Positions 44,189 to 52,572 of a stretch of DNA of 64,000 nt are shown in pieces. A program made the position numbers and the translations under genes. The notes under the pieces were generated by a model. It saw only the letters and a program-made list of their open reading frames with translations. It ran no database searches and was not told where the DNA came from. This DNA is from Bog-473 sp963828825 (GTDB taxonomy: Bacteria > Actinomycetota > Acidimicrobiia > Acidimicrobiales > RAAP-2): contig CAWHGF010000004.1 in NCBI GenBank assembly GCA_963828825.1, forward strand, positions 930,001-994,000, read 5' to 3'. How positions within the stretch are numbered: position 1 is the stretch's first letter; every line of letters begins with the position of its first letter.

Positions 44189-45330
44189 TGCGCCGCCTCG
44201 GCGCGCGCCAACGCCTGCTCGGCGATGTCGGCTCCCAGCCGCGCCAACTGCGCGCTCGGGCCCCCCAGCAACAGTTCGATCTGCTTTCCCCACAGGAAGT
44301 AGCGGTGGATCGGGTACGAGATGTCCGCTCCCATGCCCCCGTGCAGGTGCTGGGTGGCGTGCACCGCCCGCTGCCCGCGCTCGGCCGCCTGCCACTTGGC
44401 CACCCGCGCCGCCTCGGCGGCGTCACGGCCGGTGTCGAAGCGCCACGCCGCGTTCAGCCAGGTGACGCGCATCGCCTCGATGTCGATGGCGGCATCGGCA
44501 GCCCGCAGCATGGTGCCCTGGAAGGTGCTGAGCGGTCGGCCGAACTGCTGACGCGAGTTGAGGTACGCCGCGGTCTTCGTGAGGGCCGCCTCGCACACGC
44601 CGACCTGCAGCGCGCACAACGCGATGGTGGCCGCCACGAGCACGAAGTCGAGGGCGGAGCGCCCCAGCTCCGGCCCGACGAGGACGTCGACCGGTGCCAC
44701 GGCCGCGTCGGCGAGATGTACGTGCGGGTGTATCTCGCGGTTGGTCGTCGCCGCACGCTCGAGCGTCACGCCCGACGCCTGCGGATCGACAAGGGCCAGG
44801 AGCACGCCGCCGTCCTCCGTGCGGGCCGGCACCATGATCCGGTCCGCCAGGTGCGCCTGGGGCACGGCCAGCTCGGTCCCAACAAACACCCACCCGTCCC
44901 CCGACGCCGCGGCCCGCACGGGCGGGGTCGACGTCGGGCTGGTGACGCTGCCGTTCAGGGCCGCAGTCAGGACCACGTTGCCGGCGACCACGCCAGGCAA
45001 CCAGCGGGCGCGCTGGGTCTCCGAACCGAAGCGGGCGAGGGGCAGTGCACCCAGCACGAGGGTGGCCCACAGCGGGACAGGGGCCACCGCGTTGCCCTGG
45101 GCCTCCAGGAGCAGGCAGAGCTCCATCAGGCCGTAGCCGGCACCGCCGTCGGGCTCGGGAACGGCGAGTCCCAACAGGTCGGCGTCGGCCAGCGCCCGCC
45201 ACAGATCGCGGTCGATGCGCGCATCGCTGGCTTCCACCGCGGCGATCCGCTCGGCGTCGACCAGGCCCGAGAAGAGCCCGGTGGCGGCCTCGGTGACCGC
45301 CAGCTGCTCGTCGCTCATCTTGAAGTCCAT
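44185..45330 (-). CDS. chsE1: ChsE1 (FadE28)-like acyl-CoA dehydrogenase subunit
   Basis: A 381-residue acyl-CoA dehydrogenase-fold protein of the FadE28 type. It has MDFKMSDEQLAVTEAATGLF, VVLTAALNGSV, RQQFGRPLSTFQGTMLRAAD, ATQHLHGGMGADISYPIHRY and LLGGPSAQLARLGADIAEQA. The QFGKPLSTFQ, HLHGGMGMDVTYPMHRY and LLGGPSHRLELLGA stretches of mycobacterial ChsE1 are near identical in pattern. ChsE1 and ChsE2 form an alpha2beta2 dehydrogenase for three-carbon steroid side chains, and neither half is active alone. Here chsH2 lies between the two halves, unlike in M. tuberculosis. Start and stop overlap neighbours (TGATG, GTGA). Confidence 0.85.
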   Translation of the reverse strand: MDFKMSDEQLAVTEAATGLFSGLVDAERIAAVEASDARIDRDLWRALADADLLGLAVPEPDGGAGYGLMELCLLLEAQGNAVAPVPLWATLVLGALPLARFGSETQRARWLPGVVAGNVVLTAALNGSVTSPTSTPPVRAAASGDGWVFVGTELAVPQAHLADRIMVPARTEDGGVLLALVDPQASGVTLERAATTNREIHPHVHLADAAVAPVDVLVGPELGRSALDFVLVAATIALCALQVGVCEAALTKTAAYLNSRQQFGRPLSTFQGTMLRAADAAIDIEAMRVTWLNAAWRFDTGRDAAEAARVAKWQAAERGQRAVHATQHLHGGMGADISYPIHRYFLWGKQIELLLGGPSAQLARLGADIAEQALARAEAAQ

Positions 45331-46499
45331 CAGGCCCCCCCTCCCGCCGGCACGAACGCCGGCACGAACACGGGCAGGGACAGCTCCTCGTCGTAGTCGA
45401 CGAACTCGGCCCGCACCGCCATGCCGACCGCGATGGCGTCCGGCTCGACGTCGCCGAGGTTGGCCACCACCCGCGTCCCCTCCTCCAGCTCGATCAGGCC
45501 GATCGGCAGCGGGTACTCGAACGAGGGCACCTGGGGGTAGTGGACCACGACGTAGGAGTAGACGGTGCCGCGGCCGCTCGACTCCACCGCGTCCCACTCG
45601 AGCGAACCGCAGACGGCGCAGGCGGGCAGCGGTGGGTGACGCAGGGTGCCGCACGAGGTGCAGTGCTGAATCAACAGCACGTGCTTGCGGGCGCCCTCGA
45701 ACCAGAAGGCGTTGTCCTGGGTGATGGCAGGCCGTGGGCGCGGCGGGCGGGCGGGCTCGCGGGCCGGCGGCAGGTACTTGAGGATGCGGAAACGCATGGT
45801 GGCGACGGGATCCCCCGCGTCGAAGAGAGCCTGCACCTCGTCGGTCGACGCCGGCCAGGCCGGCACGTCGGCGTCGGGGACCGCCACGTAGTCGAGCCGG
45901 GTGGTGACGAAGCGCCCGGTGCCCAGCCCCGTGCGCTTGGGGTCCGAGATCGCCTCGATCACCGAGCGCACCAGGAGCCGGTCGCCCACCACGAGGGGAC
46001 GCTCGTAGTGCTGATCGCAGTTGGTGGCCACCACGGAGGTCAGCCCCTCGTCATCGAGCAGGCTCATCATGGTCTCGTTGGGACCGCTCTCGTGTTGCGC
46101 CGAGTCCGCCGAGGCCGCCGAGGCCGCCCCGTCGGCGCCGGCACCGCCCTCGGCCCGGGACTCCTCGACGAGCAACGAGGCGCGCAGTCCCCGCATGATC
46201 CAGGCCTGCAGCATGGTGGGCGGGGCGATCAGCTGGTCGTAGCCGGCCGCCCGTGCCGCGTCGTCGGACACGTACACCAAGTTGTGGTCGCCCATCGCCT
46301 CGACCCAGTGCCGGATCATCGGCACGTTGACGGCGTCGGGTGCCAGGCTCGGCGCACCGGCTGCCTGCCCGACCAGCGCCTCCAGCTCGGCACTGTGGTC
46401 CGGGAACGGCGCCAGCTCCTCGAAACGCTCCGACGCAGACGACTCCGACGCAGACGACTCCGACGCAGCCGACCCCGACCCGGCCGACGGCGTGCTCAC
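45330..46499 (-). CDS. chsH2: ChsH2-like MaoC-DUF35 fusion
   Basis: A 389-residue fusion. The N-terminal MaoC/FAS1-DH hotdog (about 40-230) includes AAGYDQLIAPPTMLQAWIMR and DQHYERPLVVGDRLLVRSVI. The C-terminal DUF35 part (about 265-385) includes the zinc ribbon QHCTSCGTLRHPPLPACAVC and an OB fold (GTVYSYVVVHYPQVPSFEYP). This matches mycobacterial ChsH2, whose hotdog pairs with ChsH1 and whose DUF35 domain holds Ltp2. A Ser/Ala/Glu-rich leader (ASESSASESSASERF) and an Ala/Ser run inside the hotdog are low complexity. GTG 46499 overlaps the upstream stop; its own stop overlaps chsE1 by one base. Confidence 0.88.
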   Translation of the reverse strand: MSTPSAGSGSAASESSASESSASERFEELAPFPDHSAELEALVGQAAGAPSLAPDAVNVPMIRHWVEAMGDHNLVYVSDDAARAAGYDQLIAPPTMLQAWIMRGLRASLLVEESRAEGGAGADGAASAASADSAQHESGPNETMMSLLDDEGLTSVVATNCDQHYERPLVVGDRLLVRSVIEAISDPKRTGLGTGRFVTTRLDYVAVPDADVPAWPASTDEVQALFDAGDPVATMRFRILKYLPPAREPARPPRPRPAITQDNAFWFEGARKHVLLIQHCTSCGTLRHPPLPACAVCGSLEWDAVESSGRGTVYSYVVVHYPQVPSFEYPLPIGLIELEEGTRVVANLGDVEPDAIAVGMAVRAEFVDYDEELSLPVFVPAFVPAGGGA

Positions 46500-47674
46500 C
46501 GCGACCCCCGCGTCATGCCCAGCCCGGCCGTGGCGACGATCTCGCGCTGCACCTCGTTCACCCCGCCGCCGAACGTGTTGACCTGCGCCTGGCGCGCCGT
46601 GGCCTCGAGCCGGCCACGCAGCAGCGCGCCGGGCGAGCCGGGGACGAGGTAGCCGGCCGTGCCCGCCACCCCCAGCAGCAGGCGCACGACCTCCAGAATC
46701 CGCTCGGTCCCGAAGACCTTGATCGACGACGATTCCGCGCCGGTGAGCTCGCCGTCGCCCACGTGCACCGCCATGCGCCAGTTGAGCAACCACATGGCTT
46801 GGAGCTCGGCGTGGCACTTGGCCAGATCCATCTGCACCCAGCCCTGGTCGATCAGAGTCCTCCCGTCGTCGGTGGGCTGGGCCGCCGCCCAGTTCACGAT
46901 GTCCTCGTAGAGCGAGATGGCCAGGCCGCTCCACGCGGCCAGTCCCACCCGCTCGTGGTTGAGCTGGGTCGTGATCATGCGCCAGCCCTCGTTCTCGTCC
47001 CCGACGCGGTTGCCCACCGGCACGCGCACGTTGTCGTAGAAGGTCTGCGTCGTCGTCAACCCACCGACCGTGTGGATGATCGACCACTCGAAACCCGGTG
47101 ACGTCGTCGGCACGCACAGGATCGAGATGCCCTTGTGCTTGGGCACCTCGGGATCGGTGCGCACGGCCAGCCAGATGTAGTCGGCCTGATCGGCCCCGCT
47201 GGTGAAGATCTTCGCCCCGTTCACGACGTACTCCTCGCCGTCGCGCGTCGCCCGCGTGCGCAACGACGCCAGGTCGGTGCCGGCCTCGGGCTCGGTGTAG
47301 CCGATGGCGAAGTTCAGCTCGCCAGCCAGGATCTGCGGCAGGAAGAACGACTTCTGCTCGTCGGTGCCGAAGCGCATGATGGTGGGCCCGACGGTGTTGA
47401 TGGTGACGAAGGGGAACGGCGCGCCGGCGCGCCGCGTCTCGTCGAAGAAGATGAACTGGTCGGTCGCCGGCCGGCCCTGCCCGCCGAACTCGCTCGGCCA
47501 CCCGATGCCGAGCCAGCCGTCCTTGCCGATCTGGCGCACCACCTGGCTCCAGGCCTCGCCGCCCTCGCCGCCCTCGGCCAGGCCCGCCCGCACCTCCTCG
47601 GTGAGGAGCGCGGCGTAGTACTGACGCAGCTCGGCACGCAGCTGCTGCTGTTCGGGGCTCTCTTCGAGGAACAT
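46496..47674 (-). CDS. chsE2: ChsE2 (FadE29)-like acyl-CoA dehydrogenase subunit
   Basis: A 392-residue acyl-CoA dehydrogenase. It has LGIGWPSEFGGQGRPATDQF, INTVGPTIMRFGTDEQKSFF, ELNFAIGYTEPEAGTDLASL, HKGISILCVPTTSPG, LITTQLNHER-like MITTQLNHERVGLAAWSGLA and the C-terminal TFGGGVNEVQREIVATAGLG. GxNEVxREMIA and GYTEPEAGTDLASLRT occur in mycobacterial FadE29. It is first in the five-gene operon and 63 bases downstream of a KstR-like operator. All junctions in the operon overlap by one to four bases, so the genes are translationally coupled. It should pair with the chsE1 product. Confidence 0.85.
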   Translation of the reverse strand: MFLEESPEQQQLRAELRQYYAALLTEEVRAGLAEGGEGGEAWSQVVRQIGKDGWLGIGWPSEFGGQGRPATDQFIFFDETRRAGAPFPFVTINTVGPTIMRFGTDEQKSFFLPQILAGELNFAIGYTEPEAGTDLASLRTRATRDGEEYVVNGAKIFTSGADQADYIWLAVRTDPEVPKHKGISILCVPTTSPGFEWSIIHTVGGLTTTQTFYDNVRVPVGNRVGDENEGWRMITTQLNHERVGLAAWSGLAISLYEDIVNWAAAQPTDDGRTLIDQGWVQMDLAKCHAELQAMWLLNWRMAVHVGDGELTGAESSSIKVFGTERILEVVRLLLGVAGTAGYLVPGSPGALLRGRLEATARQAQVNTFGGGVNEVQREIVATAGLGMTRGSR

Positions 47675-47736
47675 CGTGGGGCAGCCTCGCGTGCACTCTG
47701 CGGTCCCTGCCAGGTCAAGGCCGCGCTGCGAAAAAC

Positions 47737-47750
47737 TGTAACACGTTCTT
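47737..47750. promoter_or_regulatory. KstR-like operator upstream of the igr-like operon
   Basis: TGTAACACGTTCTT fits TnnAACnnGTTnnA except the last base. It lies in a short AT-rich patch 63 bases before the chsE2 start, the only such patch in the 203-bp gap. Confidence 0.72.
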
Positions 47751-47877
47751 GTTTGCGCGGGCCGGTCCGCAGCAGCTCCGGCCGCGCCGGTGAGGCCGCC
47801 GCCCCGACCTGCCCTGAACCGGCGCGGCGGGGGACGACGTCAGCCCGAAGAGCAGGCAGACCAGCGGAGCAGTGGCG

Positions 47878-48312
47878 TCAGCTGGTCGACCCGGCCACCT
47901 CCGCCAGGAGGCCGAGGAATTCCTCCCAGCCCTCTCGGTGCGAGCGGCGGTCGTCCTCGGTGGGTAGGTCACGGTGCGTGAGCGTGACGACGGTCTCGTC
48001 CCCGTCCGCTTCCAGGACCACCGCAACCGTGCTGCTCCCCGGGGGGAAGTCACCCCGTCCCTCCACGCCCCAGGTGAACACCACGCGGTGCGGCGGATCG
48101 ACCTCGATGTACTCCCCCCGCGCCGGGTTGCCGCGCACGTCGAGGGCGAGGGTGCCTCCGGGTCGGGCATCGAGATGCGCCGCGTCGGCGATCCACTTGG
48201 TGGCCAACGCCGGATCGGTGAAGTAGGGGAACACGACTTCGGGCGGGGCCGCGATGCGCACACTGGCGGTGATCGGTGGCGTCTTTGACGCCGGTGACAT
48301 CGGCGAGTTCAT
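47878..48312 (-). CDS. SRPBCC/AHSA1-family protein
   Basis: A 144-residue AHSA1/START-like protein: ITASVRIAAPPEVVFPYFTD, ALATKWIADAAHLDARPGGT, GEYIEVDPPHRVVFTWGVEG and EGWEEFLGLLAEVAG. In actinobacteria such proteins are often paired with an ArsR regulator that controls them; the ligand is unknown. ATG 48312 overlaps the stop of the ArsR gene (ATGA). It is the last gene of the SRPBCC-ArsR-SRPBCC operon. Confidence 0.88.
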   Translation of the reverse strand: MNSPMSPASKTPPITASVRIAAPPEVVFPYFTDPALATKWIADAAHLDARPGGTLALDVRGNPARGEYIEVDPPHRVVFTWGVEGRGDFPPGSSTVAVVLEADGDETVVTLTHRDLPTEDDRRSHREGWEEFLGLLAEVAGSTS

Positions 48313-48665
48313 GGCCGCGTCCCTCCTCTCTTCGGGTGATCACGTTCGACGGCGCGCTTCAGCCGCTCCAACGCGGCCGGCCAGAACTCGTCCAGTAGGT
48401 CGCGCACCGGCGCCAGCGCGTCGGAGTGGAACCGGTACAGCCGGCGGGTGCCCTCACGGCGTTCCTCCAGCAAGCCGGCCCGCTTGAGCACCGTGATGTG
48501 CTGGCTGACGGCCTGCTGGGTGAGCGTGAAGTTGGCCGCGATCTGTCCAGCAGGGAGCTCTGTCTCCCGGATGAGACGGATGATGTCGCGCCGGTGCGGG
48601 TCGGCGAGCGCCCGCAGGACGAGGTCTGTTCCTGCGGGGCTCTCGGTGTCGTCGGGCACCGTCAT
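48309..48665 (-). CDS. ArsR-family transcriptional regulator
   Basis: A 118-residue winged-helix regulator: LVLRALADPHRRDIIRLIRE, ELPAGQIAANFTLTQQAVSQ as the recognition helix region, HITVLKRAGLLEERREGTRR and LYRFHSDALAPVRDLLDEFW. There are no metal-binding Cys residues, so it is not a metal sensor; it is like the ArsR proteins coupled to AHSA1 genes. ATG 48665 gives a normal N-terminus; an ATG at 48743 would overlap the previous gene by 41 bases. It probably binds the palindrome at 49200-49220. Confidence 0.88.
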   Translation of the reverse strand: MTVPDDTESPAGTDLVLRALADPHRRDIIRLIRETELPAGQIAANFTLTQQAVSQHITVLKRAGLLEERREGTRRLYRFHSDALAPVRDLLDEFWPAALERLKRAVERDHPKRGGTRP

Positions 48666-48702
48666 CACGGCGCCGTTGTCGTCGAGATCCGGGTCGAGCC
48701 CG

Positions 48703-49173
48703 TCACTGCGGCCGGTACGCGTCGCCCGCCCCACTGTCGACATAGGCGACCAAGCTGGCCAGGTAGTGCGTCCAGCCGGCTTCGCACATGTCGAAGCAGT
48801 CCAGCTGCGGGTTCAGCCCGACATGACGGAACCGCAACTCTGAGCCACCTTCCGTCGGCGCAATGTCGAAGACGATGCTCGTCCCCGCCCATTCCGGCGT
48901 GAACGGCGCCTCCTCGACCTTCCACTCGACCCGCTCCGGCCGGACCGATGCGGCGACGAGGTCGATCCTTCGACCGCTGCCGAATCCGACGGCGAACGTG
49001 CCGCCCTGCGTCGGCGACCCCATCGTCGGACCCCACCACCCGTTTACGCCCTCGGTCGTGCACAGCGCAGCAAGCACCTGCTCGGGAGAGGCGGTGAAGG
49101 TCTTCGTGCGCCGGAAGTCCTCGGTGGGCTCGGCGGACTCGGTACGGTCGGTGACGGTGGGCATGGGAGGCAT
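48703..49173 (-). CDS. SRPBCC/AHSA1-family protein
   Basis: A 153-156-residue AHSA1-like protein: FTASPEQVLAALCTTEGVNG, WWGPTMGSPTQGGTFAVGFG, VEWKVEEAPFTPEWAGTSIV, FDIAPTEGGSELRFRHVGLN and WTHYLASLVAYVDSGAG. It heads the operon. Two ATGs compete: 49173 sits directly on a GGAAAGG, while 49164 has it about eight bases away, so 49164 is the more probable start. It shares little sequence with the other SRPBCC protein of the operon. Confidence 0.88.
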   Translation of the reverse strand: MPPMPTVTDRTESAEPTEDFRRTKTFTASPEQVLAALCTTEGVNGWWGPTMGSPTQGGTFAVGFGSGRRIDLVAASVRPERVEWKVEEAPFTPEWAGTSIVFDIAPTEGGSELRFRHVGLNPQLDCFDMCEAGWTHYLASLVAYVDSGAGDAYRPQ

Positions 49174-49199
49174 CCTTTCCAGATATTCACAATTGAGTG

Positions 49200-49220
49200 C
49201 TTGTACAAGTATTTACTTGT
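49200..49220. promoter_or_regulatory. Palindromic ArsR-type operator with overlapping -35
   Basis: A perfect 7-2-7 palindrome ACAAGTA-TT-TACTTGT (49205-49220) overlaps a second perfect palindrome CTTGTACAAG (49200-49209). On the minus strand TTGACA (49223-49218) overlaps its edge and could be the -35 hexamer of the SRPBCC-ArsR operon. The ArsR protein of the operon is the natural binder. The stop of glsA is 13 bases away. Confidence 0.75.
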
Positions 49221-49232
49221 CAAGCCCGGATG

Positions 49233-50261
49233 TCAACCCCTTCGCTCGGTGGGTCCCGCGGCGCGGGGGGTCGAGGCGAAGAGGTTGAGGCCCAACCGCT
49301 CCGAGAGATACGTCGTCATGCGTTGGCCACGCACACTGTTTCCCGCCTCGTCGAGCGGCGGCGAGAACGTCCCGACCCCGCCCTTCCCGGGGGACACGGT
49401 CACCAGTCCCCCGCTCACCCCGCTCTTCCCCGGCAGGCCCACGTCGTAGAGCCAGTCCCCCGAGCGCTCGTAGAGGCCGGCGGTGGCGAGGACGGCCAGG
49501 ACCCGCCGGCAGCAGCCCGCCGCAATGGCGCGCTCCCCCGTCAGCGGGTTGACCCCGCCGTCGGCCAGCGTCGCCCCCATGACCGCCAGGTCGCGCGCGC
49601 TGACGCGTAGTGAGCACTGCCTCGTGTAGATGTCGGTGGTGACATCGGGATCGCCGTACAGGCGCTCGTAACCGCTCAGCAGGTGGGCGATGCCGCGATT
49701 GCGGTCGTTGGTCGCCGCCTCTGACTCGTAGACCTCCTCGTCCATCGACAGCCGCCGCCCGGCGAACACCGACAGGGCGGTGACGATGTACTCGAACTTC
49801 TCCTCGGGCGAACCGCCAGGGATCAGGCTCGTGGTGGCGAGGGCACCCGCGTTGACCATGGGGTTCATGGTGCGGTCTTCGTTGAGCTCAATGCCCATCA
49901 CCGAGTCGAACGGCAACCCGGTGCTGTTGACGCCCAGCTTGCGACGGGCCTCGTCCGGGCCGAGGGTGTCGCACACCACGGCGAACACGAAGAGCTTGGA
50001 GATGCTCTGGATCGTGAATTCGTGCTCGGCGTCGCCGATGGCGAAGACCCGTCCCTGCACACCGACCACGCACACGCCGAAGGCCGCCGGCGAGGCCTTG
50101 GCCAGCGCGGGGATGTAGTCCGCCACGCTCCCCTCGTCGAGGTCGCGGAAGCGCTCGTAGCCCGCCGAGACGATCGCCCGCACCTCCTCGTCGGACGGAA
50201 GGGACCCGGTCGACACCCACTCGAGTGTCGGGTGCTCCTGGCGAGCGTTGCCGTCGTCCAT
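49233..50261 (-). CDS. glsA: Glutaminase
   Basis: A 342-residue beta-lactamase-fold glutaminase converting glutamine to glutamate and ammonia. The catalytic Ser-x-x-Lys is in FTIQSISKLFVFAVV (Ser86, Lys89). Other family blocks are GVNSTGLPFDSVMGIEL, PMVNAGALATTSLI, EVYESEAATNDRNRGIAHLL and DVGLPGKSGVSGGLVTVSPG. ATG 50261 has GAGGAG at good spacing, so the 11 residues upstream are not used. Length is slightly above the usual 310. It stands alone, with convergent-free ends; no ammonium or nitrogen gene is adjacent. Confidence 0.93.
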   Translation of the reverse strand: MDDGNARQEHPTLEWVSTGSLPSDEEVRAIVSAGYERFRDLDEGSVADYIPALAKASPAAFGVCVVGVQGRVFAIGDAEHEFTIQSISKLFVFAVVCDTLGPDEARRKLGVNSTGLPFDSVMGIELNEDRTMNPMVNAGALATTSLIPGGSPEEKFEYIVTALSVFAGRRLSMDEEVYESEAATNDRNRGIAHLLSGYERLYGDPDVTTDIYTRQCSLRVSARDLAVMGATLADGGVNPLTGERAIAAGCCRRVLAVLATAGLYERSGDWLYDVGLPGKSGVSGGLVTVSPGKGGVGTFSPPLDEAGNSVRGQRMTTYLSERLGLNLFASTPRAAGPTERRG

Positions 50262-50342
50262 GCGTCTCCTCGTCGTTCGGTGCGGATGAGCCATACGAGC
50301 ACGCCGGCACCGCCGGGTGCCGCGTCGGGTTCCGCCGGACGG

Positions 50343-51098
50343 CTACGTCGGGTCGTCTACTTCTGTCAGGTCGTCCTGCGTGATCGTCGGGAGCTCGGCA
50401 ATGCCGTTGAGGAGGTGTTGCTCCCACACCCTGCGCAGCTTCTCCAGCAGGGGTGAGTCGCTCTCGATGCGGAACTGGCTGAGGGAGCGGGACTCGTTGA
50501 AGTAGATCCCGATGTCGTAGGGCGGTCCGACCGAGAGGTTGGCCCGCGCCGTGCTCAGCATGGACCCCAGCGCGATCTTGGCCGCCGTGACGAGGTCGAC
50601 GTGCGCCCCGACCGCCAGCTCCAGCATGAACTTGCCGTACTTGCTCTCGCCGATCTGCAGGAACGGACGGTCGTCCGAGGCCCGGATGTAGTTGCCCTCG
50701 GGGTACACCAGCAGGATGTCGGGCACCTCGTGGCCGACGTGACCGCCGAGGATGAACGTCGCCGTGCCGTCGGCCCCCACCGCGCCGAGTCCTTCCTTGT
50801 GCTCGGCCGCCACCCCCCGGCCCAGGCGACCCAGGTACAGCGCCGCCTCGAACAGGTGGCCGACAGTGGCGAGGCTCTCGGTCCCCTCACCGGCCGACAG
50901 GTCGCGCGCCATCCGGTCGAGGACCTCCTGGGTGGTGGCCAGGCTCCCGGCCGACTCGATCACGAAGAGGCGGTCGTCGGCCGGTTGGAGCACGTGCATC
51001 TTGCGGTACGTGCCGACATCGTCGACACCCGCGTTGGTGCGGGTGTCGGCCAGGAAGAGCATGCCCTCATGGAGACGTAGGGCCAGGCAGTAGGTCAA
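50343..51098 (-). CDS. anbu: Anbu (proteasome-like, Ntn-hydrolase) protein
   Basis: A 251-residue Ntn-hydrolase of the Anbu family (proteasome-subunit-like, self-compartmentalising). The frame continues upstream without ATG or GTG at the right place, but TTG 51098 gives an N-terminus M-TYCLALRLHEG, so Met removal exposes Thr, the expected nucleophile. GAGGA lies about nine bases before it. Family blocks are LFLADTRTNAGVDDVGTYRK, LFVIESAGSLATTQEVLDRM, LFEAALYLGRLGRGVAAEHK, ASDDRPFLQIGESKYGKFML and LSVGPPYDIGIYFNESRSLS. Anbu genes usually sit with transglutaminase-like and ATP-grasp partners; none is seen here. Confidence 0.85.
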   Translation of the reverse strand: MTYCLALRLHEGMLFLADTRTNAGVDDVGTYRKMHVLQPADDRLFVIESAGSLATTQEVLDRMARDLSAGEGTESLATVGHLFEAALYLGRLGRGVAAEHKEGLGAVGADGTATFILGGHVGHEVPDILLVYPEGNYIRASDDRPFLQIGESKYGKFMLELAVGAHVDLVTAAKIALGSMLSTARANLSVGPPYDIGIYFNESRSLSQFRIESDSPLLEKLRRVWEQHLLNGIAELPTITQDDLTEVDDPT

Positions 51099-51223
51099 CG
51101 ACGCCGTCCTCGCTTTTATCGGCCCGGGTCGGGAACTCCGACGGGCGCGACCGGCGAACATACCCGCTGGGCCGGCCCGCCCCCGAAACCGGCCGGGTGG
51201 CACGGGACTGTGCCTATGATCAC

Positions 51224-51237
51224 TGACACACGTTCTA
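51224..51237. promoter_or_regulatory. KstR-like operator upstream of the second P450
   Basis: TGACACACGTTCTA matches TnnAACnnGTTnnA with one mismatch (CAC for AAC). It lies in the divergent gap between the Anbu and P450 genes. Its place argues that the P450 starts at TTG 51309 and not at an upstream ATG that would put the operator inside the coding region. Confidence 0.6.
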
Positions 51238-51308
51238 GAAATTGCCTCGAACAGGGCAGGCGCCAGGCGACGTGGGGCGGGTCGCCGGCGTGCGCGAAAG
51301 GGGGGGCC

Positions 51309-52562
51309 TTGAGCCTCGAGGAGATCGACCTCACCGACGGGCGCAACTTCGTGGCCGGCGTGCCCCACGAGTGGTTCGCCGAGCTCCGCCGGGAGGCGCC
51401 TGTCTTCTGGCACCCCGAGGCGGCCGCACCCCGCGGCGGCTTCTGGGCCATCACCCGCTACGACGACTGCGTCCACGTCAACCGGGACTGGGAGCACTTC
51501 TCCTCGGCCCGGCGCGGCTCACTCTTCAGCGAGATGGACGACGACCAGCTGGCCCAGCAGCAGCTGATGATGCTGAACATGGACCCGACCATGCACACGC
51601 GTTACCGGCGCCTGGTCAACAAGGGCTTCACCCCCAAGATGGTGCGGGACCTGGAACAGCAGATCGTCGGGTACGCCGACGGCATCGTCGACGCCGTGTG
51701 CGAACGAGGCACGGCCGACTTCGTGGAGGAGATCGCCGCCGAGCTCCCGCTCCTCGTCATCGCCGAGCTCCTCGGCGTGCCCCAGGAGGACCGCCGCATG
51801 GTCTTCGACTGGTCGAACCGAATGATCGGTGCCGAGGACCCCGAGTACCAGCTGCCCGACGTTGACCCCGGCGAGGCCGCCATGCAGGTGTACAGCTACG
51901 CCGAGGAGCTGGCATCCAGCCGGCGCCTCCAACCCAAACAAGATCTGGTCTCGGTCCTCCTCGACGCCGAGGTGGAGGGCGAGAAGCTCGACCAGCTCGA
52001 GCTCGACCTGTTCTTCCTCCTGCTGATTGTGGCCGGCAACGAGACGACCCGGAACCTCATGTCGGGGGCGATGACCGCCTTCTTCGAGCACCCCGACCAG
52101 TGGGAGCTGGTCCGCCGGGACCGCTCGCTGCTGCCGGCCGCCGTCGAAGAGATGCTCCGCTACGTGACGCCCGTCATGCACTTCCGTCGCACGGCGACCG
52201 GCGACATGGAGCTGCACGAGCAGGAGATCAAGGAGGGCGACAAGATCGTCTTCTGGCACACGTCGGCCAACCGCGACGAGTCGGCCTTCGAGAACCCGAA
52301 TTCCTTCGAAATCACCCGCTCCCCCAACAACCACATCGCGTTCGGCGCCGGCGGCCCGCACTTCTGCCTGGGAGCGAACCTGGCCCGCATGGAGATCATG
52401 GTCATGTTCGACCGCGTCCTCGACCGCCTGCCCGACATCAGGCTGGACGGCGAGGTGCAGCGGCTGCAGTCGAACTTCATCAACGGGACCAAGCACGTCC
52501 CCGTCGCCTTCGCCCCGTCCACCCCCGTCGGGGGTACGCCGCTGCCCGCGCGGGCCCGCTAA
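51309..52562 (+). CDS. Cytochrome P450 (CYP125/CYP142-like)
   Basis: A 417-residue P450. The haem loop FGAGGPHFCLGANLARME places the Cys at 353; the I-helix is LLIVAGNETTRNLMSGAMTA; the K-helix EEMLRYVTPVMHFRRTATGD follows. MMLNMDPTMHTRYRRLVNKG, FTPKMVRDLEQQI and ELLGVPQEDRRMVFDWSNRM, with EDPEYQ, resemble mycobacterial CYP125 (cholesterol C26 hydroxylase) and CYP142. TTG 51309 has an AAAGGGGGG leader. Linkage to an igr-like operon and to a KstR-like site fits the first oxidation of the sterol side chain (inference). Two F420/LLM genes follow on the same strand, and the next start is ten bases after its stop. Confidence 0.88.
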   Translation: MSLEEIDLTDGRNFVAGVPHEWFAELRREAPVFWHPEAAAPRGGFWAITRYDDCVHVNRDWEHFSSARRGSLFSEMDDDQLAQQQLMMLNMDPTMHTRYRRLVNKGFTPKMVRDLEQQIVGYADGIVDAVCERGTADFVEEIAAELPLLVIAELLGVPQEDRRMVFDWSNRMIGAEDPEYQLPDVDPGEAAMQVYSYAEELASSRRLQPKQDLVSVLLDAEVEGEKLDQLELDLFFLLLIVAGNETTRNLMSGAMTAFFEHPDQWELVRRDRSLLPAAVEEMLRYVTPVMHFRRTATGDMELHEQEIKEGDKIVFWHTSANRDESAFENPNSFEITRSPNNHIAFGAGGPHFCLGANLARMEIMVMFDRVLDRLPDIRLDGEVQRLQSNFINGTKHVPVAFAPSTPVGGTPLPARAR

Positions 52563-52572
52563 GGCCCGCGCC

